The translations under genes were made by a program, and so were the position numbers. A stretch of DNA of 64,000 nucleotides from Falsirhodobacter deserti (GTDB lineage Bacteria; Pseudomonadota; Alphaproteobacteria; Rhodobacterales; Rhodobacteraceae), in assembly GCF_004015795.1 (NCBI RefSeq), contig NZ_ML137221.1, forward strand, positions 62,001 to 126,000, written 5' to 3'. Below are positions 1 to 7,853 of this stretch, one piece after another (the first letter of the stretch is position 1; each line of letters begins with the position of its first letter). The notes under the pieces were generated by a model. The model ran no database searches and had not been told where the DNA came from. It saw only the letters and a list, made by a program, of their open reading frames with translations.

Positions 1-282
1 CCGCTGGAGCTTGTGCTGAGCACGGATGCCTTCTATTTCGGCATGCTGCCGATCGTACTGGAGGTCGTTCAGCCGACGGGCGTTCCCGCGGACGAAATCG
101 TGCACGCGATGGTAATCGGCAACATCATCGGCACCTTCGCCAGCCCATTCTCGCCCGCGCTTTGGCTTGCCCTTGGACTGGCACGCGCCGATATCGGCAC
201 ACACCTGCGCTATTCCTTCTTCTGGATGTGGGGGTTCTCACTTGTCGTCTTCGGCGCGGCCATGCTGATGGGCCTGTTCTGA
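1..282 (+). CDS. CitMHS-family citrate/cation symporter, C-terminal part only
   Basis: The reading frame is open at the left window edge, so only about 93 C-terminal residues are present. The peptide has the motif STDAFYFGMLPIV and a conserved glycine/proline-rich segment (GNIIGTFASPFSPALW), followed by a last hydrophobic helix ending in MGLF. These resemble the C-terminal end of CitMHS carriers, which import citrate as a metal or proton complex across the inner membrane. The gene ends just ahead of a strong hairpin terminator. The in-frame GTG at 13 is not a plausible true start, because the family normally exceeds 400 residues. The exact substrate cannot be told. Confidence 0.75.
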   Translation, partial: PLELVLSTDAFYFGMLPIVLEVVQPTGVPADEIVHAMVIGNIIGTFASPFSPALWLALGLARADIGTHLRYSFFWMWGFSLVVFGAAMLMGLF

Positions 283-304
283 GGCGAACCAATCTTTGAT
301 TGAC

Positions 305-340
305 AGGCCTCGGCAGGTGTTCTCAAGCCGAGGCCTTTTT
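305..340 (+). terminator. Rho-independent terminator after the CitMHS gene
   Basis: A perfect 10-bp stem (AGGCCTCGGC at 305-314 pairing with 327-336) with a 12-nt loop is followed by a T run through 340. It starts 22 bases after the stop codon and has the classic GC-stem plus U-tract form. Confidence 0.9.
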
Positions 341-504
341 CATGTTGTTCAGGCCGCGCTGGAAGCTTCCGGGGCCGAGGTCCACATCCCATCGCGCTCA
401 TGAATCCTCATCGACCCAGTCCTCGAGCCGATCCGGGGACCGTCTGTTCGCACGCGCGCAACGCCTTAGATGAAACCGGACATGACCATCCCCCGCAGCC
501 ATGT

Positions 505-1125
505 CTACGTTACCACAGCATCGAGTTTCCATACAGCCTCGGCCCAAAGTGACGGTGTCGCCGTTCCGCCGATCGCAGCGGCTTTGCGCTTTGCGGCCGT
601 CGCGGCGCCAGAACTCCAACCGTCATTGCGGCGGCCGGGCGGGGTGTAGATCGTGGCCTGCTCGTCTACGCGGATCGGTTTTGGCTGCGTCTTCTGTAGC
701 TCCATGACATGCGCCAGGGCCGGCTCAAACGCTTGTTTGCAGTGATCGCCGCGTGGGTCACAAGCTTCTGGTCCTTGTCGAAGATCCTGTAGGGCAGGGA
801 GACCCCTTCCAGTGCAGCTCGCTCCGGCTATCCGCGAAGGAGAACGTCTCTACATATTTGCCCGCTTCAACTTGAGCCAGATCGCCGTCCCGAGGGATCA
901 GGCGCTTACGCTCATAGCAGATGACGAGCTGAGCGCTGACGGCGAGGTCGTCCCGTAGGCAGGATGTTCCGTCATGCGGAACGCGGGCACAGGCAGCGGG
1001 CGGTGCAGATTGTCGGATCGGGCGAACGTCCGCGCGAAGCGGGCGTGGTGGTCGGCCATGAAGCCGGACAGGAAGGCGTCGCCGGCCTCAACCTCGGCGT
1101 GCTGAAGTTCGTGTACGCTCATCAC
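505..1125 (-). pseudogene. Decayed ISNCY-like transposase (C-terminal portion)
   Basis: Read on the minus strand and patched across at least three frame changes, this stretch resembles the C-terminal half of ISNCY-type transposases. From its 5' end the pieces are: AEVEAGDAFLSGFMADHHAR with RSDNLHRPLP; then RDDLAVSAQLVICYERKRL and AGKYVETFSFADSRSEL; then GVSLPYRIFDKDQKL with THAAITANKRLS; then MELQKTQPKPIRVDEQ. No single frame holds the whole sequence and the N-terminal half is missing, so it cannot make an active enzyme. The family name rests on memory of the FADGR..W.G..LPYR.FDK..I..NKRL pattern, not on a search. No clear terminal inverted repeats or target duplication were found. Confidence 0.6.
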
Positions 1126-1586
1126 AACAAGTCCCATCTACTTCCACCTCTGCGAAATCCACGAGAGGCGACACTTTAACTCTGCCAGATGGCGAAATGT
1201 CTACTTTGCGCTTAAAAGTCGGATAACCATAATTATGTGATTGTGGAGGTGCTGCGGGGCGGGTGTAGCTTAGCGTCAGGATGGATGTGCCGGCCACCGC
1301 GGTTCAGGGCATCCTCCCCGCCCCCTTGTTCAAAACCGGTCGGTTTTGAACAAGGGGGCAATCTAGCGATCGCATCGATGATTTCGGTAGAAGGCGGCCA
1401 AAACGTCATAAGCCATCTTCTTCTGCCCGGTCTCGGACAGAAGCCCCTTTCGGTTCCATCGGTTCTGGTCCACGGGATGCTCCCGCCTCGGCGACTGTGA
1501 CAAGCTTCACCGCAATGCGAGGCTTGCATCATCAGCGCGACTACCCAAGTCTGGCCATTTCCGTCCCGCAACCCAGAACCTCGCAG
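1126..1586. other. Gene-poor stretch between IS relic and LysR gene
   Basis: No convincing gene was found. A near-perfect inverted repeat sits at 1320-1359 (listed separately). On the minus strand around 1375-1500 a short frame reads RKGLLSETGQKKMAYDVLAA, which looks coding-like but matches nothing I recognise and has no start or proper length. The stretch is probably residual mobile-element or degraded DNA. Confidence 0.5.
1320..1359. repeat. 19-bp perfect inverted repeat with 2-nt centre
   Basis: The arm at 1320-1338 pairs without mismatch to 1341-1359 across a GT centre. The arm sequence is GCCCCCTTGTTCAAAACCG. There is no U tract on either side and the centre is too short for a normal hairpin loop, so it could be an operator, a recombination or IS junction, or a cruciform-forming scar. 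Confidence 0.8.
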
Positions 1587-2501
1587 TCACAGCCCCGGCA
1601 GCACGGCGTGAAGATCGGCCTCCATGCTGTCGATAAGCCAACCACAGATCTCGGGGATAGGGCTTTGTTGGCCCCGCGCGCGGGGTGAGATCAGCGAATG
1701 CCATCGCCCCGTCCGCACGTGCGCGATCGAGGCGGGCACAAGCGCGCCCCGGCGCAGCGCCCCCGCCACCACGCTGACCCACCCGAGCGCGACCCCCTCG
1801 CCATTCCCTGCGGCCTGAAGCGCTACGGAGTAATCAGACAGGCGGTGGCACGTTCCCGTATCGTCCAGGCGCCGCCTGTGTCCGAGGATCGTCGCCCAAT
1901 GCCCGGCATGTTCATCATCAAGGTTCAGGAACGCGTGACCTGCCCCATCCGCCAACGGCCCGTGTTCGGCCAGATAGGCGGGGCTGCAGACGGGCAGGAT
2001 GACCTCCGGCGCGAAAGGTCGGATGTGATAGCGGGGGTCGCCATCGGCCACGATGCGCGTGGCGATGTCCGTATCGGGAGAAGGGTCGGCCAACATCCCC
2101 TGCGCCAGATCCAGCCGCAGCTCCACGTCGGGGAAGGCCAGCTTGAAGTCGCGCAAGCACGGGATCAGCCAGTGCGTCGCGAACGAGCTTGAGAACGACA
2201 GGTTGACCCGCTTCCGCGCCGCCCGCCCCTGCACGGCGGCAATGGCACGGGTGATGCCGTCGATGCCGCCCTGGACAGCCCGGAAGATTTCCTCGCCCTC
2301 GGGGGTCAGGGTCGTGCCGGTGGGACCGCGCAGGAAAAGCCGGATGTGCAGCGCCGCCTCCAGCTGCGCGACGCTGCGGCTGACCGAGGGCTGCGTGACG
2401 TTGAATTCACGCGCGGCGGCGGAAAAGCTTCCTGTCCGTGCGGCCGCCTCGAAGATGAACAATGCGCGGGCCGAAGGCACCAGCTTGGCAATGGGGGTCA
2501 T
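1587..2501 (-). CDS. LysR-family transcriptional regulator (GcvA-like)
   Basis: The 304-residue protein has an N-terminal winged helix-turn-helix (about residues 5-65: FEAAARTGSFSAAAREFNVT, QPSVSRSVAQLE) and a LysR substrate-binding domain to the C-terminus (HWLIPCLRDF, EGVALGWVSVVAG). The ATG at 2501 (MTPIAKLVPS) is chosen over the GTG two codons upstream because it gives the usual family spacing to the HTH. It is divergent from the flavin oxidoreductase/binding-protein pair starting at 2600, with 98 bases between them, so it is the likely regulator of that pair. The inducer is unknown. The domain assignment is firm; the target is inferred from position. Confidence 0.9.
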   Translation of the reverse strand: MTPIAKLVPSARALFIFEAAARTGSFSAAAREFNVTQPSVSRSVAQLEAALHIRLFLRGPTGTTLTPEGEEIFRAVQGGIDGITRAIAAVQGRAARKRVNLSFSSSFATHWLIPCLRDFKLAFPDVELRLDLAQGMLADPSPDTDIATRIVADGDPRYHIRPFAPEVILPVCSPAYLAEHGPLADGAGHAFLNLDDEHAGHWATILGHRRRLDDTGTCHRLSDYSVALQAAGNGEGVALGWVSVVAGALRRGALVPASIAHVRTGRWHSLISPRARGQQSPIPEICGWLIDSMEADLHAVLPGL

Positions 2502-2599
2502 GCCCACAGCGTATACCGGTCGTAAGATTTATCAAGCTTCCGCGCGTGTCACGGCAGGCCCATTCTGGGCCAATGCCCGCGCAAGGAGCCAGCCCAGCC
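2502..2599. promoter_or_regulatory. Divergent control region of LysR and oxidoreductase genes
   Basis: The 98-bp spacer carries AT-richer sequence near 2510-2540 and an interrupted dyad CATT-N7-AATG at 2561-2575. A near copy, CATT-N6-AATG, lies at 6352-6365 beyond the end of the operon. An AGGAG ribosome site lies at 2584-2588. LysR proteins usually bind T-N11-A dyads in such spacers, but the actual site was not identified. Confidence 0.4.
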
Positions 2600-4633
2600 A
2601 TGCAGATGACTGCCCCCCCGTCCCTTACCGCCGACCCGCTGCTGCAGCCTTTCCGCCTGCGCGGGCTGACGCTGCGGAACCGCGTGGTCAGCACCAGCCA
2701 TGCTTCCATGCTTGATGATGGGGGGATACCGCTGGACCGCTATCAGGCCTATCACGAGGAAAAGGCCAAGGGCGGGCTGGCGCTGACGATGATCGGCGGC
2801 TCGGCCATGGTCTCGCGCGATGCCAGCTGGGGTGCGGGGCAGCTCAACCTAACGGGCGATACCGTGATCCCGCATCTGACGCGGCTGGCCGAACGGGTGC
2901 ACGGACATGGTGCGGCGGTGATGTGCCAGATTTCGCACCTTGGTCGGCGGGCGACGGCGCTTGGCTCGGGCTGGCTGCCTGCGATCGCGCCCTCGCGCAT
3001 CCGCGAGACCCGGACCCGCAGCTTCCCGCGCGAGATGGACCGCGCAGACATTGACCGCGTGATCGCCGACTTCGCCGCAGCCGCCTTGCGCTGCAAAGAG
3101 GCCGGGCTGGACGGGGTGGAGACGATCACCGGCGGGCATCTGATGGGCCAGTTCCTGTCGCCCCGCACCAATCACCGCACCGACGGCTTCGGCGGCAGCG
3201 CCAGGAACCGTGCCCGCTTCGTGCTGATGGCGCATGAAGCGATCCGCCGCGCGGTGGGCGACGATTTCGTCGTCGGCATCCGCTATGTCGTGGATGAAGC
3301 GGGAGAGGACGGCCTGCATCCCGACGACTGTATCGAGATCGCGAAGCTGCTGGAAGCCGAGGGGCATATCGACCTGTTCAACTGCATCTATGGCCGGATG
3401 GACAGCGACCTGCTGCTGACCGAGCACAACATGCCGGGGATGTTCCAGAAAAGTGCCCCGTTCCTGCCCGAGGTTCTGGCCTTCCGCGCCGAGATCGGCC
3501 TGCCGATCATGCATGCGGCGGGCATCCGGGATGTGGCCACGGCCCGTCACGTGGTTCGCGAAGGGGTGGCTGATCTGGTCGGCATGACCCGCGCACATAT
3601 CGCAGACCCTCAGATCGTCAATCGCATCGCCGCCGGTGAGGAGGAGCGCATCCGCCCCTGTGTCGGCGCGTCCTATTGCCTTTATCGTAAAGCCCATTGC
3701 ATCCATAACCCCGCCACCACGCGCGAAACGACGCTGACCCACGACATCCCGCGCACGGACACGCCGCAACATGCCGTCGTGGTCGGCGGCGGCCCTGCCG
3801 GGATGGAGGCGGCGCGGGTGCTGGCCGAACGCGGCCACCGCGTCACGCTGATGGAGGCCGGCCCTCGCCTTGGCGGTCAGGTGTTGGTGGCCGCCAGCGC
3901 ACCGGGGCGGCAGGATCTGCTGGGCGTCACCGAATGGCGCGCCGCGGAACTGGAACGGCTGGGCGTGAAGATCCTCCTTGATACCTATGCCGAGGCGCAG
4001 GACATCTTCGCCGAGCGCCCGCAGATCGTGATCACCGCCACCGGTGGCATCCCCGATCTGGACTGGCTGGACGGGGGGGAGCATTGCACCTCGGTCTGGG
4101 ACATCCTGACCGGCAGCGTGCCCATGCAGGACGACGTGCTTATCTATGACGGCACAGGGCGGCAGGCCGCGCCCTCTGCCGCGCTGAAGCTGGCGGGGCG
4201 CAAGGTCGTGTTCGTGACGCCCGACGCCGTTCCGGCGGTGGAGATGCCCTATCAGGACGCCACCAGCTTCCGCAAACGCCTGTACCAGAACGGCATCGGG
4301 ACGCTGACTGATCATACGCTGGTCCGCGTCACCCGCGGCGGCAGCCGACTGACCGCCATTTTGCGGAACGAGATGACCGGAGAGGAGCGCCGGATCGACG
4401 CAGCACAGGTCGTCGTCGAACATGGCACACTGCCGATGGAGGAGCTGTTCCTCGACCTGCGCACTGCCTCAGTCAATGACGGCATCACCGACATCGATCG
4501 CCTGCTGGCCAACGCGCCGCAACCGCCCGTTCGATCCAATGGCTTCGTGCTTTACCGGATCGGCGACGCCTCGGCGAGCCGCGACCTGCATGCCTCCATC
4601 CTCGATGCCTACCGCCTTTGCCGCCAATTATGA
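2600..4633 (+). CDS. NADH:flavin oxidoreductase, 2,4-dienoyl-CoA reductase/dimethylproline demethylase type
   Basis: The 677-residue protein has an N-terminal Old-Yellow-Enzyme TIM barrel (about residues 8-345, FMN site, DGVETITGGHLMGQFLSP) and a C-terminal FAD/NAD(P) module beginning with VVVGGGPAGMEAARVL near residue 395. This is the architecture of FadH, trimethylamine dehydrogenase and StcD-like N-demethylases. The linker that holds the [4Fe-4S] cluster reads CVGASYCLYRKAHC and has only three cysteines (C354, C360, C367); FadH has four. The start is the ATG at 2600 behind AGGAG, so the reading frame extending further upstream is not used. It is followed after 16 bases by a binding-protein gene. 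The oxidised substrate, perhaps an N-methylated or unsaturated carboxylate, is unknown. Confidence 0.88.
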   Translation: MQMTAPPSLTADPLLQPFRLRGLTLRNRVVSTSHASMLDDGGIPLDRYQAYHEEKAKGGLALTMIGGSAMVSRDASWGAGQLNLTGDTVIPHLTRLAERVHGHGAAVMCQISHLGRRATALGSGWLPAIAPSRIRETRTRSFPREMDRADIDRVIADFAAAALRCKEAGLDGVETITGGHLMGQFLSPRTNHRTDGFGGSARNRARFVLMAHEAIRRAVGDDFVVGIRYVVDEAGEDGLHPDDCIEIAKLLEAEGHIDLFNCIYGRMDSDLLLTEHNMPGMFQKSAPFLPEVLAFRAEIGLPIMHAAGIRDVATARHVVREGVADLVGMTRAHIADPQIVNRIAAGEEERIRPCVGASYCLYRKAHCIHNPATTRETTLTHDIPRTDTPQHAVVVGGGPAGMEAARVLAERGHRVTLMEAGPRLGGQVLVAASAPGRQDLLGVTEWRAAELERLGVKILLDTYAEAQDIFAERPQIVITATGGIPDLDWLDGGEHCTSVWDILTGSVPMQDDVLIYDGTGRQAAPSAALKLAGRKVVFVTPDAVPAVEMPYQDATSFRKRLYQNGIGTLTDHTLVRVTRGGSRLTAILRNEMTGEERRIDAAQVVVEHGTLPMEELFLDLRTASVNDGITDIDRLLANAPQPPVRSNGFVLYRIGDASASRDLHASILDAYRLCRQL

Positions 4634-4649
4634 GAACAGGGAGACGACC

Positions 4650-6254
4650 ATGACCGAGATCACCAACTGGACGGCCCGCGACGCCGCCCGCGTGGAAGAC
4701 GCAATCCGCCGCGGGGCCAGCCGCCGCGACCTGTTGCGCATGTTCATGGCGGGGGGCATCGGCCTTGCCGCAGGCGGCACCCTTCTGGGCCGTGCCACGG
4801 CGGCGCTGGCGCAAGCGCCTGTATCGGGCGGCCACCTTGTGGCAGCGGGATGGTCCTCATCCGTGATGGACACGCTGGATCCGGCGAAGGCCTCGCTATC
4901 CACCGACTATGTCCGCTGCTGCTCGCTCTACAGCCGCCTGACCGTGCTGGACGAGGCAGGGGCCGTGCAGATGGAACTGGCCGACACGATCGAGACAGCC
5001 GACGCCACCACATGGACCGTGACGCTGAAGCCGGGCGTCACCTTCCACGACGGCAAGACGCTGACGGCCGACGATGTTGTTTTCTCGCTGATGCGGCACC
5101 TTGACCCCGTGACGGCGTCCAAGGTCAATGCCATCGCCAACCAGATCAGTGCCGTGGTTGCGGAAAACCCGACGACCGTGAAGATCACCCTTGTCGCGCC
5201 GAACGCGGACCTTCCTACCATCCTTGCCATGCACCATTTCATGATTGTGCAGGCCGGCACCACCGACTTTTCCATGGGCATCGGCACCGGTGCCTTCACG
5301 CTGGATACATTCGAGCCGAGTGTGCGGTCGATCATGGCCCGCAACACTAACTACTTCAAAGGCCCCGTCCCGCTTGAGAGCTTCGAGTTCTTCGGGCTGG
5401 CCGACAACGGCGCGCGGGCGAATGCGCTTCTGGCGGGCAACATCCACATCGCCGCCAACTTGAAGCCCCAGCAGATGCGCCAGCTGGAGCGTCAGCAAAA
5501 CGTCGTACTGGAACGCGCGACCGCCGGAAACTACACCGGGCTGAACATGCGGCTGGACATGGATCCGGGCCAGAAGGCGGGTTTCGTGCAGGGGATGAAG
5601 CTGCTGATCGACCGCGAGGCCATCCAGCGGTCCATCCTGCGCGGCATGTCGGAGCCGGGAAACGACCAGCCCGTCCCGCCCTCCAACCCCTACTACAACG
5701 CCGACCTGCCCGCCCCCGCCCATGATCCGGATCAGGCGAAGGCGCTGTTTGAAAAGGCGGGGCTGCTGGGCCAGGCGATCCCGCTGGTTTGTTCGGACGC
5801 GGCGGCGGGGTCGGCCGACATGGCCGCCGTGATGCAACAGGAAGGCGGCAAGATCGGAATGCGGTTCGATGTGCAGCAGGTGCCGGCCGACGGCTATTGG
5901 TCGAACTTCTGGCTGAAAGCCCCCGTGCATTTTGGCAACATCAACCCGCGGCCTACGCCGGATATCCTGTTCTCGCTGCTCTATGCCTCGGATGCGCCGT
6001 GGAACGAGAGCAAGTATTCCAGCCCGAAATTCGACGCAATGCTGGTGGAGGCGCGCGGCAGCCTTGACGAGGCCCGACGGAAGGAAATGTATGGCGAGAT
6101 GCAAGCCATGATCTCGGCCGAGGCTGGGACCATCATCCCCGCCTTCATCGCCAATGTCGACGCGCTGTCGGACAAGGTGAAGGGGATGCGGAAAAGCCCC
6201 TTGGGCAACTTGATGGGCTTTGCCTTCGCCGAACACGTCTGGCTGGAGCCATAA
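4650..6254 (+). CDS. Family 5 (peptide/opine-type) ABC substrate-binding protein, Tat-exported
   Basis: The 534-residue protein starts with a twin-arginine signal (ASRRDLLRMFMAGGIGLAAG, about residues 23-42, cleavage near ALAQA). It continues as an SBP_bac_5 domain (TLKPGVTFHDGKTLTADDVV, ILFSLLYASDAPWNESKYSS). Such periplasmic proteins deliver oligopeptides, opines, nickel or glycosides to Dpp/Opp permeases. It is probably co-transcribed with the flavin oxidoreductase 16 bases upstream, so the ligand may be the substrate of that enzyme or a precursor. No permease or ATPase gene follows, so it must share a transporter encoded elsewhere or be left over from a partly lost operon. The start ATG lies behind a weak GGGAG. 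Confidence 0.88.
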   Translation: MTEITNWTARDAARVEDAIRRGASRRDLLRMFMAGGIGLAAGGTLLGRATAALAQAPVSGGHLVAAGWSSSVMDTLDPAKASLSTDYVRCCSLYSRLTVLDEAGAVQMELADTIETADATTWTVTLKPGVTFHDGKTLTADDVVFSLMRHLDPVTASKVNAIANQISAVVAENPTTVKITLVAPNADLPTILAMHHFMIVQAGTTDFSMGIGTGAFTLDTFEPSVRSIMARNTNYFKGPVPLESFEFFGLADNGARANALLAGNIHIAANLKPQQMRQLERQQNVVLERATAGNYTGLNMRLDMDPGQKAGFVQGMKLLIDREAIQRSILRGMSEPGNDQPVPPSNPYYNADLPAPAHDPDQAKALFEKAGLLGQAIPLVCSDAAAGSADMAAVMQQEGGKIGMRFDVQQVPADGYWSNFWLKAPVHFGNINPRPTPDILFSLLYASDAPWNESKYSSPKFDAMLVEARGSLDEARRKEMYGEMQAMISAEAGTIIPAFIANVDALSDKVKGMRKSPLGNLMGFAFAEHVWLEP

Positions 6255-6763
6255 CCGCCTCCGCGGGCGGCTCCAAATGGGGCACCAAGTGGCGGTATCT
6301 TTCGGAAGATGCCGCTCACAAGAATCGACATTCATAAGCCCGGCATCGTAACATTCTGGCCAATGCCGTTTGCGGCGTTCGGCTCCTTCCCAATCAAGTG
6401 GTGGGGAGGTTTGTCGGAGTTGTTATCCGAGTAGGCGCAAGCAGAAGGGTGAAGTATGGAACCTGACAAGGATCATGAGGCCGGCACCGCTGCGGCTGGT
6501 GTCTTGTTTGGCGACGTGTTCGACCTCCTTTGTGCCGAACGCGCCTGCCGGCTCACCGAGGAAGGTTCGCGCGCAGGCGGCCGACCACGGGGCCTTACGC
6601 GCGGTGGCGATGCAACCGGAACCGCGCTGAACTGTAACGACGTGCTTGATCTTCAGCCAGAACGGATAGCATCCTTTGTTGGCACCTATAGCCACCCTTC
6701 AGCTCTCTCACCCGCGGGACGACCTTCGACCCGAGTTGCCTGCAGCGTCCCTGAGGTTGCGTC
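6255..6763. other. Non-coding or degraded 0.5-kb gap
   Basis: Open frames exist on both strands (for example a 103-codon plus frame at 6456-6767 and a 90-codon minus frame at 6423-6695), but neither shows a recognisable domain, good codon pattern or ribosome site. The near copy of the CATT-N-AATG dyad from the upstream promoter lies at 6352-6365. I take the stretch as degraded DNA plus the promoter of the next gene. Confidence 0.45.
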
Positions 6764-7759
6764 ATGATCCGCTGGGGCATCCTGAGCACTGCGAAAATTG
6801 GCATGACGCGCGTCATTCCTGCTATACAAGCTGCAAAGGGCTGCCGGGTAGACGCCATTGCCTCGCGGGATGGTATCCGCGCGGCGCAGGCGGCAGAAAA
6901 GCTTGGCATATCGCGCCACCACGCCAGCTATGAGGCGTTATTGGCAGACCCCGCAATCGACGCCGTCTACAACCCGCTGCCCAATCATTTACACGTGCCG
7001 CTGACACTGCAGGCCTTGTCGGCCGGCAAGCATGTCCTATGCGAAAAACCATTGGCCCTGACAGCTGAGGACGCAGCGAAGATCGTCAAGGCCCAGGCCG
7101 AAACAGGCCTGGTCGTGGCCGAGGCTTTTATGACCCGCTATCATCCGCAATGGCTTCGCGCCCGTGAGATCGTTCGTTCGGGTGAGATCGGCGAACTTCG
7201 CGCGATCCATGTCCTGTTCAGCTACTTCAACAATGATCCAGCAAACGTCCGCAATCTGCCCGAGATAGGCGGCGGCGGTGTCTGGGACATCGGCTGCTAT
7301 GCGATGAACGCTGCGCGCTGGTTCTTCGATGCGGAGCCGGAACGGGTTGCCTCCGTAATCGACCGGGATCCGAGCTTTAAAACCGACCGACTTACCAGCG
7401 GCCTCGCCGCGTTCCCGGAGGGACGACAGCTTAGCTTCACCGTATCAACCCAGGCCGCGCGGGCCCAGGACATGGTGCTGTTGGGTCAAAGGGGGCGGAT
7501 CATCTTCGACATACCCTTCAACTGCCCTCCAGATCACGCTGCGCAACTTGTTATCGACAGCGGCAGGGGCCACCATGGCGAAGGCCGCAGGGTCGAAGCA
7601 GTGCCAGCCGCCGATCAATACAGGTTGCAAGCCGAGGCCTTCGTCCGTGCGATAAGCGGCGAAGCCCTTGCTACTCCCATCGACGACGCAGTAGGCAACG
7701 CCGCTGCGCTTTCGGCCCTGCTGCGTGCCGGCGAAAGCGGGTCCTGGGTGAAGCCCTGA
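6764..7759 (+). CDS. Gfo/Idh/MocA-family NAD(P)-dependent sugar dehydrogenase
   Basis: The 331-residue enzyme has an N-terminal Rossmann fold (GILSTAKIGMTRVIPA) with the family signature CEKPLALTAEDA near residue 95 and a C-terminal GFO_IDH_MocA alpha/beta domain (GGGVWDIGCYAMNAARWFF). Family members oxidise sugars, inositols or trans-dihydrodiols with NAD(P). The gene stands alone, convergent with dgoK across a stem-loop at 7806-7846. Some D-galactose and D-xylose 1-dehydrogenases belong to this family, so a role ahead of the neighbouring galactonate-type enzymes is possible but unproven. The start ATG follows a weak GAGG. Confidence 0.88.
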   Translation: MIRWGILSTAKIGMTRVIPAIQAAKGCRVDAIASRDGIRAAQAAEKLGISRHHASYEALLADPAIDAVYNPLPNHLHVPLTLQALSAGKHVLCEKPLALTAEDAAKIVKAQAETGLVVAEAFMTRYHPQWLRAREIVRSGEIGELRAIHVLFSYFNNDPANVRNLPEIGGGGVWDIGCYAMNAARWFFDAEPERVASVIDRDPSFKTDRLTSGLAAFPEGRQLSFTVSTQAARAQDMVLLGQRGRIIFDIPFNCPPDHAAQLVIDSGRGHHGEGRRVEAVPAADQYRLQAEAFVRAISGEALATPIDDAVGNAAALSALLRAGESGSWVKP

Positions 7760-7805
7760 CTGACAGGCACGACCACATCCGGGTCTGCCGGTTCATGATC
7801 GGGGG

Positions 7806-7846
7806 CAGTCCGGATCCGGCATCGGCTCCGTGATGTATCCGGACTG
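7806..7846. terminator. Stem-loop between convergent genes
   Basis: A perfect 10-bp inverted repeat (CAGTCCGGAT at 7806-7815 with 7837-7846) encloses a 21-nt loop and sits between two convergent stop codons. There is no strong U tract, so it is a probable bidirectional terminator or transcript-end structure. Confidence 0.5.
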
Positions 7847-7853
7847 AAGGGAC

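Noticed and set aside
1256-1310. Possible tRNA-like sequence (GGGTGTAGCTTAG)
   Set aside because: It resembles the start of a tRNA, but no cloverleaf arms, anticodon stem or T-loop follow.
2849-4423. A 524-codon open frame on the minus strand
   Set aside because: It is antisense to the flavin oxidoreductase gene and is a by-product of GC-rich codon use. It has no domain or ribosome site, and its composition (rich in H, R, Q) is typical of shadow frames.
4896-6335. A 479-codon open frame on the minus strand
   Set aside because: Antisense shadow of the family 5 binding-protein gene, which has a clear Tat signal and domain matches.
7806-7846. Stem-loop as an attachment site or small RNA
   Set aside because: Its position exactly between convergent stops makes a transcript-end hairpin the simpler explanation.
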